Source of the DNA: an uncultured Pseudomonadota bacterium
GTDB taxonomy: Bacteria; Myxococcota_A; UBA796; GCA-2862545
Direction of reading: 5' to 3'
DNA: 64,000 nucleotides
Assembly (NCBI GenBank): GCA_913061235.1
Contig: CAJXTB010000001.1
Span: 186,001-250,000 of the forward strand
Shown piece after piece: positions 16,992-24,853 of this stretch; the stretch's first letter is position 1; the number at the start of each line of letters is the position of its first letter. The position numbers were made by a program, and so were the translations under genes. A model generated the notes under the pieces. It was not told the DNA's origin and did not search any database. It worked only from the letters and a program-made list of their open reading frames with translations.

Positions 16992-18434
16992 TTGAGCGAA
17001 AAGGCAGCCAATCCCCGCCAGCGCGACAAGGAAGCGCGCTCGGGAACCGTAATTGCGGGCCGATATGCGGTCGAACGGCTCATTGCGCGTGGAGGAATGG
17101 CCACGGTCTACCTGGCCTCTCAGGTGGGCCTCGATAGAGCTGTCGCTATAAAAGTGCTGGCCCCCCCTCCAGACGCAGACCAAGAAGCGTCTTTTGAGGA
17201 GCGTTTCCGCCTAGAAGCGAGCACGCTAGCGGCGCTAGACCACCGCAACATCGTCACCGTGCACGACTTTGGCGAGACCCCAGACGGCCAATACTTCATT
17301 GCGATGGAGTTTGTGGACGGGCCCCGCCTGTCGGACTTGCTGCGTGCCGGTCCTCTAGACCCTGACCGTGCGGTTCGACTAATGCTTCAGGTGTGCGCCG
17401 CCCTGCGCTACGCCCACCGCAAGGGCGTCGTTCACCGGGATATCAAGCCTAGTAACCTTCTCATTCGTAAGGATGACAACGACGACGATGAGATCAAGGT
17501 CGTCGACTTTGGTCTGGTGAAGCTGGCAGAGCACGAGCAGACGCTCACACGGGCCGGACTCATCCTAGGTAGCCCCCACTGTATGGCTCCTGAGCAGATT
17601 CGCGGCATGGACGTTGACCACCGGGCCGACATCTACGCTGTCGGTGTAGTGCTGTACCGCTGCCTCGTCGGCAAGTACCCCTTCCATGGGGAAAACAGCA
17701 CGGCAACCATGATTGCCCACCTCAACGACCCCGTGCCCACGTTCGCTGACCACGCCCCGAACCGCTCGTATCCACCGGACCTGGAAGACATCGTCCTGCG
17801 CTGCTTGGGTAAGAAAGCTGCAGAGCGCTTCGACTCCACGCAAGAGTTGATGGAAGAGCTGGCTACCTGCGTAAACATTCCAATTGACCACTACCGATTC
17901 GCGTCGCAGACTCACTCAACCATCACGCGGGCGACCACGACCAATGACCCGGCATTGCGCACCACTCAGGGCGGAGGCAAGGAGTCGCGGAAGTTCTTGA
18001 TTCTGGCTGCCCTCATCAGCGCTGGACTGATGATTGCCTTGACTGTGTCGGTCGTGGCCCTGGTCATTGTGCTGTCCCGAGCAGACCTCAGCGGAAGCTC
18101 TCCCATCACAGCTGACCCCGTGCCAGTGCAAGATCTGACCCCAATACCGCAGCCTGTGGTCCCCGACCCCGTCGTTGAACACCCCCCCGTTCCCGAGCCC
18201 GTGGTCCCCGACCCCGTTGAAGAGCCAGCTCCGGTAATCGCTGCCCCCCAGCCGCAGCCGGTCGTCTCACCACCGCCACAACCCGTGGTCTCGCCACGAC
18301 CACAGCCACGTCCAGACCCCGTCGTTGCCGCTCCCGAGCCAGTGCCAGAGCCAGAGCCTGTCACACCCGTGGAAGACGCCCCAGTAGAAGACGACGCACC
18401 AGCCGGCTACCTCGGCTTCCCGGAAGACTTTTGA
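16992..18434 (+). CDS. Membrane Ser/Thr protein kinase with Pro-rich periplasmic tail
   Basis: A 480-residue Hanks-type kinase. The kinase domain (about 24-295) has the Gly loop IARGGMATVY, catalytic Lys54 (VAIK), HRDIKPSN (H148, D150), DFG (172-174) and MAPE (198-201), so it should be active. A single hydrophobic span (about 334-361) is followed by ~120 residues made almost entirely of Pro, Val, Glu, Asp and Gln (PEPVVPDP, QPQPVVSPPP type), ending GYLGFPEDF. That tail has no PASTA or other sensor fold and resembles the periplasm-spanning region of TonB. I choose TTG 16992, five bases after AGGAG (16982-16986); 15 upstream codons are open but lack a ribosome site. The stop overlaps the receptor gene's start (TGATG). 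Confidence 0.92.
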   Translation: MSEKAANPRQRDKEARSGTVIAGRYAVERLIARGGMATVYLASQVGLDRAVAIKVLAPPPDADQEASFEERFRLEASTLAALDHRNIVTVHDFGETPDGQYFIAMEFVDGPRLSDLLRAGPLDPDRAVRLMLQVCAALRYAHRKGVVHRDIKPSNLLIRKDDNDDDEIKVVDFGLVKLAEHEQTLTRAGLILGSPHCMAPEQIRGMDVDHRADIYAVGVVLYRCLVGKYPFHGENSTATMIAHLNDPVPTFADHAPNRSYPPDLEDIVLRCLGKKAAERFDSTQELMEELATCVNIPIDHYRFASQTHSTITRATTTNDPALRTTQGGGKESRKFLILAALISAGLMIALTVSVVALVIVLSRADLSGSSPITADPVPVQDLTPIPQPVVPDPVVEHPPVPEPVVPDPVEEPAPVIAAPQPQPVVSPPPQPVVSPRPQPRPDPVVAAPEPVPEPEPVTPVEDAPVEDDAPAGYLGFPEDF

Positions 18435-20968
18435 TGCCCAGACAACGCTGGTTGCTGCCTATCTGTGGGCTCCTCGCCCTGGCCCTACCGTTCACCGCTC
18501 AAGCGGACCCCAAGGATGATGCTCGACGCCACTTCCGCGCCGGTCTCGAAGCTGCACGCGAAGGTGACTTTGACGGCGCGCTCGAACGCTTCATGGCCGC
18601 TCAGGACACCTATCCCCACCCCGTCACCATCTACAATATTGCCCGTGCTTACCAAGACATGGGCGATCTCGACAACGCCCTTGAGTACTACGAGCTGTAC
18701 CGCGACGCAGACCCGTCCAAGGCAGACGATGTAGACCCGGTGATTGCGGTCATTCGTGCCAGACGCGATGCACAGAACACACCCGTGGAAGCCGAAGCCA
18801 CCACTCCGGCAACAGCCCCCACCACCACGGCATCCTCTGCAGATGTAGCCAGACTGCGCGCACTCGTCGGAGAAATGGAAGCGCTCGTCGAGCAGATCAC
18901 TGCCGAGCCCGACCCTGCTGTCGCCGTCGTCGCCCCCGAAGGCCCGAGTGACGGTCCAACCGACACCGTCACGGACCCCGCAGCAGACCTGCTGATCGTT
19001 GACGCACCGTCCTTCCAAGACGACGCATACGAGCGCGTTGTTGTGACCGCCTCGCGCTTTGGCCAGAGCCCGCTTGAGTCACCGAGTACCATTGGCGTCA
19101 TCACCGCCGAAGACATCCGGCTGTCAGGACTGACAACCATCCCTGACCTACTCCGACGTGTCGCAGGGGTGGACGTCATGGCCAAGTCCGCGGGCCACTC
19201 CGACATCTCCATTCGCGGCTTCAACCGTGAGCTGTCGAACAAGGTGCTCGTGCTCGTAGATGGCCGCTCAACCACCCTCGACTTCCTCGGGACCACCCTG
19301 TGGAATGGCCTGCCGATTAGCGTAGACGAGATCGACCGCATTGAGGTCATTCGCGGACCCGGCTCTGCTGTCTACGGTGCCAACGCAATGACCGGCGTGG
19401 TGAACATCATCACCCGCACCCCCGGCGACGGTGGCAATACCGTCTCGTTCAATGCCGGTACACCTGGGATTGTCGGCGGCTCTGCCCTGCTCACAGGGCG
19501 CAACGAGAACGATGCTTGGCGACTGTCTGTGGGCTGGCAGGAGCATGACCGCTGGGGCAGCGAAGTAGACTTGGATGCCACCACGAGCCGGGTTGGCTTC
19601 CTAGAAGACACCGACACCGCCTACCGCACACTGCGGGCCAACGGGCGCGTCGACCACAGCTTCCTCGACAAGGGCCTCGCCTCCTTCAGTGGCTCCTTCT
19701 CGGACTCGGATGTCGAGATCTACAACATTGGTGTTCTCGGCAACTTTGGCACCGAAATCCTTCAGACGGTGCTTCGTACAGACGTCGGGTACGGCCCGGT
19801 TCTGCTGCGTGCATTCTGGAACCACGACGTTGGACGAACGGGCCCGTGGGTGGCACCGCTCAACCCCGCTCAGTCCCTGGACACCCCCTTTCGCGCCGAC
19901 ACCTTCGACGTAGAGCTGTCCGGCAACGGGGACTACACCACCGGCCCGGTAGAGCATCGGACCTTTGGCGGCGTTGGCTACCGGCGCAAAGAGCTTCGCG
20001 ACTTCCTGTACATGGGAGACGACGCTCCAACCATCACCCAAGACCACTTCAATGCCTTCGTCAACCACGAGTCGACGGTCGGTGTGGTGAAGCTGGTAGG
20101 CTCGCTTCGCGCAGATGCCCACCCACTCATTCCCGTCTCCCGGACCATCTCGCCACGTGCCGCGGCCATCGTTCGTATTGATGACGACCGAGCCATTCGG
20201 GTCAACGGCGGAAGCGCCTTCCGGGGACCAACGCTCATTGAGTCGTACATGAACTTCCGCATCCCCACCGGGGTGGACGGCGTGTACATCCGCGACTTCG
20301 GCTCTGAGACCCTGCTACCCGAGCGCATTCTCACCGCAGAGGTCGGCTACCACGATGAGTCGAGCGCACTACACACCGCCGACGTTGTGGTCTACGTCAA
20401 CCAGATCACCAACCTCATTGGCCTGGACAGCGTGACCCCGACCGCCGAGCCCTATGAACCGGGCGGCCAAGGCTGGGAAGCAGGACGAACCGGCTGGGTC
20501 AACACCGACCCGAGCTACTTGGGCTGGGGAGTGGAGGCCGAAGGCGAACTGTTCCCCGTAGACGGCGTGGACCTGTACGGCACGGTCAACATCAGCAGCG
20601 TCATCGAGCGCGAAGCCGGCGTCGCTGTCGCTGACCGCAGCACATCGTTGTTCAAGACCACAACGGGTGCCTCCTGGCGTACTCCCTGGCGAACAGACAT
20701 CTCCGCAGACCTTCAGGTGTACTCAAACCAGACCTGGCGCCTGCGTCAGTTCGACAGCGCCGGTCAGATCGGCGTTTCCCCGAGCCCCATCGGTGCTCGG
20801 GCCATCCTGTCCGCACGCATCGCCTTCCGGCCCCTGCCGGACGAGAAACTGGAGCTGTCTGTGCAAGGCTGGAACCTCGGTGCCTTGGCCAGTGATGGCT
20901 TCCGCGAACACCCCACTGGCCAGCGCGTGCGCAGCCGACTCACCGGCGCTCTGCGCTACACCTTTTAG
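18434..20968 (+). CDS. TonB-dependent outer-membrane receptor with N-terminal TPR domain
   Basis: An 844-residue receptor. Residues 1-24 are a signal peptide (ending AQA). About 26-100 form TPR-like helical repeats (AREGDFDGALERFMAAQ, YQDMGDLDNALEYYELYR). About 110-195 are an Ala/Thr/Pro-rich linker. ERVVVTASR at 200-208 is a good TonB box and starts the plug (IPDLLRRVAGVDV, ISIRGFN, RIEVIRGPGSAVYGANAMTGVVNIIT). The remainder is a beta barrel ending in the aromatic residue of ALRYTF. Most such receptors lack a periplasmic TPR module ahead of the TonB box. The ligand is unknown. It is coupled by a one-base overlap to the Ser/Thr kinase gene and followed after 9 bp by a lipoprotein gene. Confidence 0.93.
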   Translation: MPRQRWLLPICGLLALALPFTAQADPKDDARRHFRAGLEAAREGDFDGALERFMAAQDTYPHPVTIYNIARAYQDMGDLDNALEYYELYRDADPSKADDVDPVIAVIRARRDAQNTPVEAEATTPATAPTTTASSADVARLRALVGEMEALVEQITAEPDPAVAVVAPEGPSDGPTDTVTDPAADLLIVDAPSFQDDAYERVVVTASRFGQSPLESPSTIGVITAEDIRLSGLTTIPDLLRRVAGVDVMAKSAGHSDISIRGFNRELSNKVLVLVDGRSTTLDFLGTTLWNGLPISVDEIDRIEVIRGPGSAVYGANAMTGVVNIITRTPGDGGNTVSFNAGTPGIVGGSALLTGRNENDAWRLSVGWQEHDRWGSEVDLDATTSRVGFLEDTDTAYRTLRANGRVDHSFLDKGLASFSGSFSDSDVEIYNIGVLGNFGTEILQTVLRTDVGYGPVLLRAFWNHDVGRTGPWVAPLNPAQSLDTPFRADTFDVELSGNGDYTTGPVEHRTFGGVGYRRKELRDFLYMGDDAPTITQDHFNAFVNHESTVGVVKLVGSLRADAHPLIPVSRTISPRAAAIVRIDDDRAIRVNGGSAFRGPTLIESYMNFRIPTGVDGVYIRDFGSETLLPERILTAEVGYHDESSALHTADVVVYVNQITNLIGLDSVTPTAEPYEPGGQGWEAGRTGWVNTDPSYLGWGVEAEGELFPVDGVDLYGTVNISSVIEREAGVAVADRSTSLFKTTTGASWRTPWRTDISADLQVYSNQTWRLRQFDSAGQIGVSPSPIGARAILSARIAFRPLPDEKLELSVQGWNLGALASDGFREHPTGQRVRSRLTGALRYTF

Positions 20969-20977
20969 GGAGATGTG

Positions 20978-22243
20978 ATGCGAACACTCACCGTCCTCCC
21001 ACTGCTCGCCCTCGTGGCATGTGACGAGACCATCCCAACCGACCCCGATTTTCCGAGCCCCGACAACACCATCTCTGGTGCGGTTGTGGTCAGCTTTCCG
21101 GGTGAACCCGCCACGGCCATCATCTTGGCGGGTCGCGCCGACAATCCGCTCCCACCCAACGGAACCGGTCGACCAGTGACGCTGACGACCGTGCCAGCTG
21201 CGGACTTTTCACAGGCGAACGGCGTTCAGTCGGCGGACTACGCCATGAATGGCCTACCAGATGGTGATTGGTTGCTGTCTGGGCTCATTGACGTAGACGG
21301 GGACTTCCACCCGAACATCGACGCTCTCGGCGGCGCCACCTGCGGAGACATTGTCGGTGGACACATCGTCTCGCTCACCGACACCACCTTCGCGGCTATC
21401 TCGGTCGATGGCGGCAATGAAGCCACGGGAATCACCGTGACGCTGGCCTCGACCCTTCCCGTCGAACGACCGGCCTTCTTCCCGCTGACCGCTACCGGCG
21501 CGCCCGGCATTCCCATCGTCGAGCGTGACCGGGCCGCAGAGCCACAAGGCTTCGCCCTGCAGACCACCGGTGTTCACGCCGCGCTGCGCAGGCCAGACGG
21601 CACGCCATCCATCTCCTACGACCTCGAGGGTCCGTACACCGTAGATCCGGAAAGTCCCGCCGAAGGCAATCCCTTCGGTCTGGCCCCCTCACCGGTGTAC
21701 GACGTGTTCTCACCCAGCTGCGACACCGCCTTCTTCGTTCAGTTCTTGGACGACGACGCGGACGGCATGCCCGACCCCCACCCAACGGTGCCCGGCGTGT
21801 TCAACAGCTGGCCCCAGATTGGCCTGACCTGGGTTGGAGTTCCGGTGGACACCAACGCCGACGGCACGCCCGATGCGTTCTCACGCGAGGGCCACGAGAC
21901 CGAAGAGTGGGCTGCCCTGTCCGTGGTGTCCCCTACCTTGCTCCAGGCGGGCGTCCCCGTCGGCATCCCAGTGCTGATGTCGCAGCTTCCTGTGGTGTGG
22001 GTCCCGGCAGCACAACGCAGCACGCCATCGACCGAAGCGGACTGCACGGGTACATGGGCCAACGACGTCTGCACAGAGCTCGTCACTACTCCGGCCGCCC
22101 TGCCTACGGGCGCCTGGGCCATCACCGTCATTGAATCCACAGGTCAGACATGGACCGTTCCAAATACCCTCGCCACCAGCTCATCCACAGACGCAGCCGG
22201 TTTCATCCCCGCACTGCAAGGCAGCTTCTTGCTCGTGGAATAA
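20978..22243 (+). CDS. Lipoprotein of unknown function in the kinase/receptor operon
   Basis: The 421-residue protein has a lipoprotein signal (LALVAC, then Asp-Glu) and a beta-rich body. The N-terminal third resembles a carboxypeptidase-regulatory/prealbumin-like repeat (ISGAVVVSF ... YAMNGLPDGDWLLSGLIDVDGDFHPN). The middle has a calcium-loop-like segment (DDDADGMPDPHP) and a DTNADGTPD motif. I recognise no named family. It begins at ATG 20978 after AGGGAG, ten bases behind the receptor stop, so it belongs to the same transcript. A Glu or Asp after the lipid Cys can mean inner-membrane retention in E. coli, but sorting rules in Myxococcota differ. It may be a co-receptor or cargo-binding partner. 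Confidence 0.8.
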   Translation: MRTLTVLPLLALVACDETIPTDPDFPSPDNTISGAVVVSFPGEPATAIILAGRADNPLPPNGTGRPVTLTTVPAADFSQANGVQSADYAMNGLPDGDWLLSGLIDVDGDFHPNIDALGGATCGDIVGGHIVSLTDTTFAAISVDGGNEATGITVTLASTLPVERPAFFPLTATGAPGIPIVERDRAAEPQGFALQTTGVHAALRRPDGTPSISYDLEGPYTVDPESPAEGNPFGLAPSPVYDVFSPSCDTAFFVQFLDDDADGMPDPHPTVPGVFNSWPQIGLTWVGVPVDTNADGTPDAFSREGHETEEWAALSVVSPTLLQAGVPVGIPVLMSQLPVVWVPAAQRSTPSTEADCTGTWANDVCTELVTTPAALPTGAWAITVIESTGQTWTVPNTLATSSSTDAAGFIPALQGSFLLVE

Positions 22244-22650
22244 CGGTCCTTAGCCTCACCCTCACCGCATGTGGGGGCAGTTCTCCGGATCTGACACAGC
22301 TGTCATGGCTCGAAGGCTGCTGGGACAGCGTGTCCCCCGAGATGACCGTGTCCGAGTGCTGGCTGCCCGATGGCGACACATTCGTTGGCCAAGGCCGCAT
22401 GGACGACCGTGTGTACGAGAACACCGTGATTGGTCTGACCTCGAACGGCCCCCAGTATGTGGTCACCAAGAACGACGGGACCACGACCACATTCGCCATC
22501 ACACGGGCCACGTCGTCTGAAGCGCGATTTGAGAATCCCCTGCACGACAGCCCCAAGTGGATTCAGTACACGAAGGTCGGAGACGACATCATAGCGACCA
22601 TCGGAAACGATGCGACGCCAGACCACGAATGGCGCTTTACCCGTCGGTAA
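22150..22650 (+). CDS. DUF6265-like lipoprotein
   Basis: The sequence from residue 46 on matches the DUF6265 pattern (LSWLEGCWDS, VSECWLPDGDTFVGQGR, RFENPLHDSPKWIQYT), a small beta-barrel family of unknown function often found as exported proteins. A lipobox (LTLTACGG) precedes it. The start is uncertain. The only in-frame ATG is at 22150, which overlaps the preceding gene by 94 bp and gives an unusually long basic N-region (about 30 residues); no standard start lies nearer the hydrophobic segment. The 3' end overlaps the convergent AraC gene by 14 bp. It is probably the last gene of the kinase/receptor operon. Confidence 0.75.
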   Translation: MDRSKYPRHQLIHRRSRFHPRTARQLLARGITVLSLTLTACGGSSPDLTQLSWLEGCWDSVSPEMTVSECWLPDGDTFVGQGRMDDRVYENTVIGLTSNGPQYVVTKNDGTTTTFAITRATSSEARFENPLHDSPKWIQYTKVGDDIIATIGNDATPDHEWRFTRR

Positions 22651-23491
22651 CGGCCCCGGAGTCGAGTGCTCCTCCATCCCGCTGGGCACGTCTCCACGCT
22701 GCCGGTGTGGTCCCAAAGGCCTTCTTGAACTGACGGATGAAGTGGGTCGTGTCACGCCATCCGACGTGCTCCGCGATTTCGGCAATGCGGTCGTCTGTGT
22801 GGGCCAGACGAGCCGCAGCTTCCGCCACACGCCCTGACGTAATCCACTCCCCAACCGTGTAGCCCGTCGCCGTCTTCACCTGGGTGGCGACGTGAGCCGG
22901 GGTGCGATGCACGGCGGCGGCGACGTCTCGCAGGGAAATCGGCTGAAGACAACGGCTCTGGATGAACGCCAGCGCGTCTCCGACCAGTGAGCCCGCCACG
23001 GAGTGGCGTTCGAGGCGATTCTGTCCGCGACGGACCTCCCCGAGCACCAGCAGCAGAGCAGCCCGAGACAGGACAAGCGACGTGGAATCCGTTGTCTGAA
23101 GCTCCTCGTTCAGGGTGCTGAGCAGTCCGACCAAGCGTTCACGGCGGTCTTGGGCAATCTCGACAACCGGGAAGGCTCCCAACCGTGCGTCATGGAAGGG
23201 CTCCATGAGGGCCTGATGCTCGTCCAAGGAAAGGCAGCCGGCACAGAAGGAGACCAGCCAGATCTTGACGTCCGTCCCGCTAATGACCCGATGCGGGACC
23301 CCGGCCGGTACCAGCGTGACACAGCCGGCTTCAATCTCCACCGGGCCGCCGTGCTGAACGCGAATGCTTCCAGCAACGAGGAACGACAGCACATGGTCGG
23401 TGTGCGTCACCTCCTCGTACGTTTCGAGCGTGGGAGAGGCCCAGTGGAACGCCGTAATGGGTCTGCCATGGTGATGGTCGGGAGATTTCAT
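22637..23491 (-). CDS. AraC family transcriptional regulator
   Basis: A 284-residue regulator. The N-terminal half is a cupin-like sensing domain (HTDHVLSFLVAGSIRVQHGG, CVTLVPAGVPHRV), and the C-terminal ~100 residues form the double helix-turn-helix: ISLRDVAAAVHRTPAHVATQVKTATG and then IAEIAEHVGWRDTTHFIRQFKKAFGTTPAAWRR, the classical AraC signature. It is divergent (152 bp) from a methyltransferase/flavoprotein cluster that it may control. Its 3' end overlaps the DUF6265 gene. The effector is unknown. Confidence 0.92.
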   Translation of the reverse strand: MKSPDHHHGRPITAFHWASPTLETYEEVTHTDHVLSFLVAGSIRVQHGGPVEIEAGCVTLVPAGVPHRVISGTDVKIWLVSFCAGCLSLDEHQALMEPFHDARLGAFPVVEIAQDRRERLVGLLSTLNEELQTTDSTSLVLSRAALLLVLGEVRRGQNRLERHSVAGSLVGDALAFIQSRCLQPISLRDVAAAVHRTPAHVATQVKTATGYTVGEWITSGRVAEAAARLAHTDDRIAEIAEHVGWRDTTHFIRQFKKAFGTTPAAWRRAQRDGGALDSGAVTDG

Positions 23492-23643
23492 GGCCGCAAC
23501 ATACCCGCTTTTCGTCCAGATCAGAAGATCAGCCGATAGACCCCAAAGACGGCCGCTACCCAGCCTACACCCAGATGCCTATCCTGAAGGTGTACAGAGT
23601 CGGAGTTCACCAACTCGCACTATGCCCTGGACTGGAGCGCAAT

Positions 23644-24231
23644 ATGAGTGACTGGAATGCGGAAACTGCCGAGTGGTACGCTGAGAAATACGGTGAGTAT
23701 GCAACCAACCGTCTAGCGGTCGAACAGCTCGTTCTATTGCCGGATTGCTCGGTTCTCGACATTGGCTGCGGGACGGGCTCTGCACTCCGCCATGTGGCGA
23801 AACTCGCCAACAAAGGCACCCTTGTCGGTGTAGATATCGTTCCGCGCATGGTGGAGATTGCAGAGGAACGCCGAGGTCGCAGCGCGGCTGCCAATCGGCT
23901 TTACTTTCGGACGGGGGCCGCAGAGGCCCTCCCAGTCGGCGATGCAGAGTTCGACGTCGTGCTCGCCTTCGACTCATACGACCACTGGAACGACCCCGCA
24001 GCAGGACTTGCCGAGGTGCGAAGAGTCATGCGCCCAGGTGGACTCTTCTGCGTAGTGAAAGACGGTGGCGTCCAGTCTCTTCGGACCTTTCGCGAACAGG
24101 CAACGGCCAACGGCTTCACCGTCCAGAGCGAAGAACACATCGAAGGCGACGGGGTGACGTTCACCCTGTGGCAGTGCCGTCTCGCCAACCGCACCAACAC
24201 ACCAAACACCGATGAGAAGAGCCATGAATAG
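23644..24231 (+). CDS. Class I SAM-dependent methyltransferase
   Basis: A 195-residue small-molecule-type methyltransferase (Methyltransf_11 style). Motif I is LDIGCGTGSA, then GVDIVPRMVEIA, the post-I region GAAEALPVGDAEFDVVLAFDSYDHW, and RVMRPGGLF. I start at ATG 23644, behind GGAG; the frame extends upstream to 23575 without similarity. Its last codons overlap the start of a truncated flavoprotein gene (ATG at 24224), a methyltransferase/FAD-oxidoreductase pairing that I know from other genomes. Since the partner is broken here, the pathway may no longer work. Confidence 0.85.
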   Translation: MSDWNAETAEWYAEKYGEYATNRLAVEQLVLLPDCSVLDIGCGTGSALRHVAKLANKGTLVGVDIVPRMVEIAEERRGRSAAANRLYFRTGAAEALPVGDAEFDVVLAFDSYDHWNDPAAGLAEVRRVMRPGGLFCVVKDGGVQSLRTFREQATANGFTVQSEEHIEGDGVTFTLWQCRLANRTNTPNTDEKSHE

Positions 24232-24364
24232 CGTAGACATCATCATCATTGGCGGAGGGCCGGTTGGCATGAGTGCAGCACTGGTCACGGGCCGTGCCGC
24301 GACCATGGCGGGTATCGTCCTCGAATTGGCTACTGAACGCTGGGTGGTGACTACAAATGGCTAG
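24224..24364 (+). pseudogene. 5' fragment of an FAD-dependent oxidoreductase gene
   Basis: From ATG 24224, eight bases before the end of the methyltransferase gene, the frame encodes MNSVDIIIIGGGPVGMSAAL..., the textbook beta-alpha-beta FAD-binding start (GxGxxG) of thioredoxin-reductase-like flavoproteins. The similarity stops after about 25-30 residues, and the frame ends at a TAG (24362-24364) after 46 codons. A real enzyme needs about 300 residues, so most of the gene has been deleted. The following small frame at 24357 starts inside this relic, which suggests a deletion junction around 24300-24350. Confidence 0.8.
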
Positions 24365-24593
24365 AGCGAAACCGAAGGATGTGGCCGCGTTTCACGCCGA
24401 GAACGACACCCAAACCGACCATCGACTCCACGTGTTTGACGCGGTCTCCCAGGCGGTTCCGCAAGGACCTGTGCTGTATGCAGGCAGCTACGTCGACATC
24501 GCTCCGTCCGTGTTCTTCGACGATGTCCGCTACGTGGATACCGACAAACGTGCCGCACGCTTCTTCTCAGAAAAAGAGGCCGTCCTCACCTGA
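24357..24593 (+). CDS. Small protein of unknown function, probably truncated
   Basis: A 78-residue frame starting at ATG 24357 inside the flavoprotein relic. It reads like the N-terminal part of a longer soluble protein: RAKPKDVAAFHAE at the start, then a PVLYAGSYVDIAPSVFFDDVRYVDTDKRAARFF segment in two strands, which resembles the beginning of a methyltransferase-like Rossmann domain. It stops abruptly after SEKEAVLT. I cannot name the family. Given the neighbouring flavoprotein relic it is probably a 3'-truncated gene. The 260 bp that follow (24594-24853) show no gene or clear signal apart from the next gene's ribosome site. Confidence 0.5.
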   Translation: MARAKPKDVAAFHAENDTQTDHRLHVFDAVSQAVPQGPVLYAGSYVDIAPSVFFDDVRYVDTDKRAARFFSEKEAVLT

Positions 24594-24853
24594 ACGAGGA
24601 CGCCCCCATCAGGATGCACGGACCCAGCCAAGCTCGACATCTCGGCACAGTGACACGCTCCCGCCTCCCGCGCCGCACACAAACAACGCGACTGGAGAAC
24701 AGCCTGTGGAGCGGTGCGTGGCGAAGGCGGGCCGTCAGGGCGCTGCAGCTGTCGTTCGCCAGCCCCCGACGGACAACCAGAATCGCCACCATGGCTTCGG
24801 TGCTGTCATTCGACCCGAGCGCTTGGTATCCTCTGCGCCTGACTGGAGTATCC

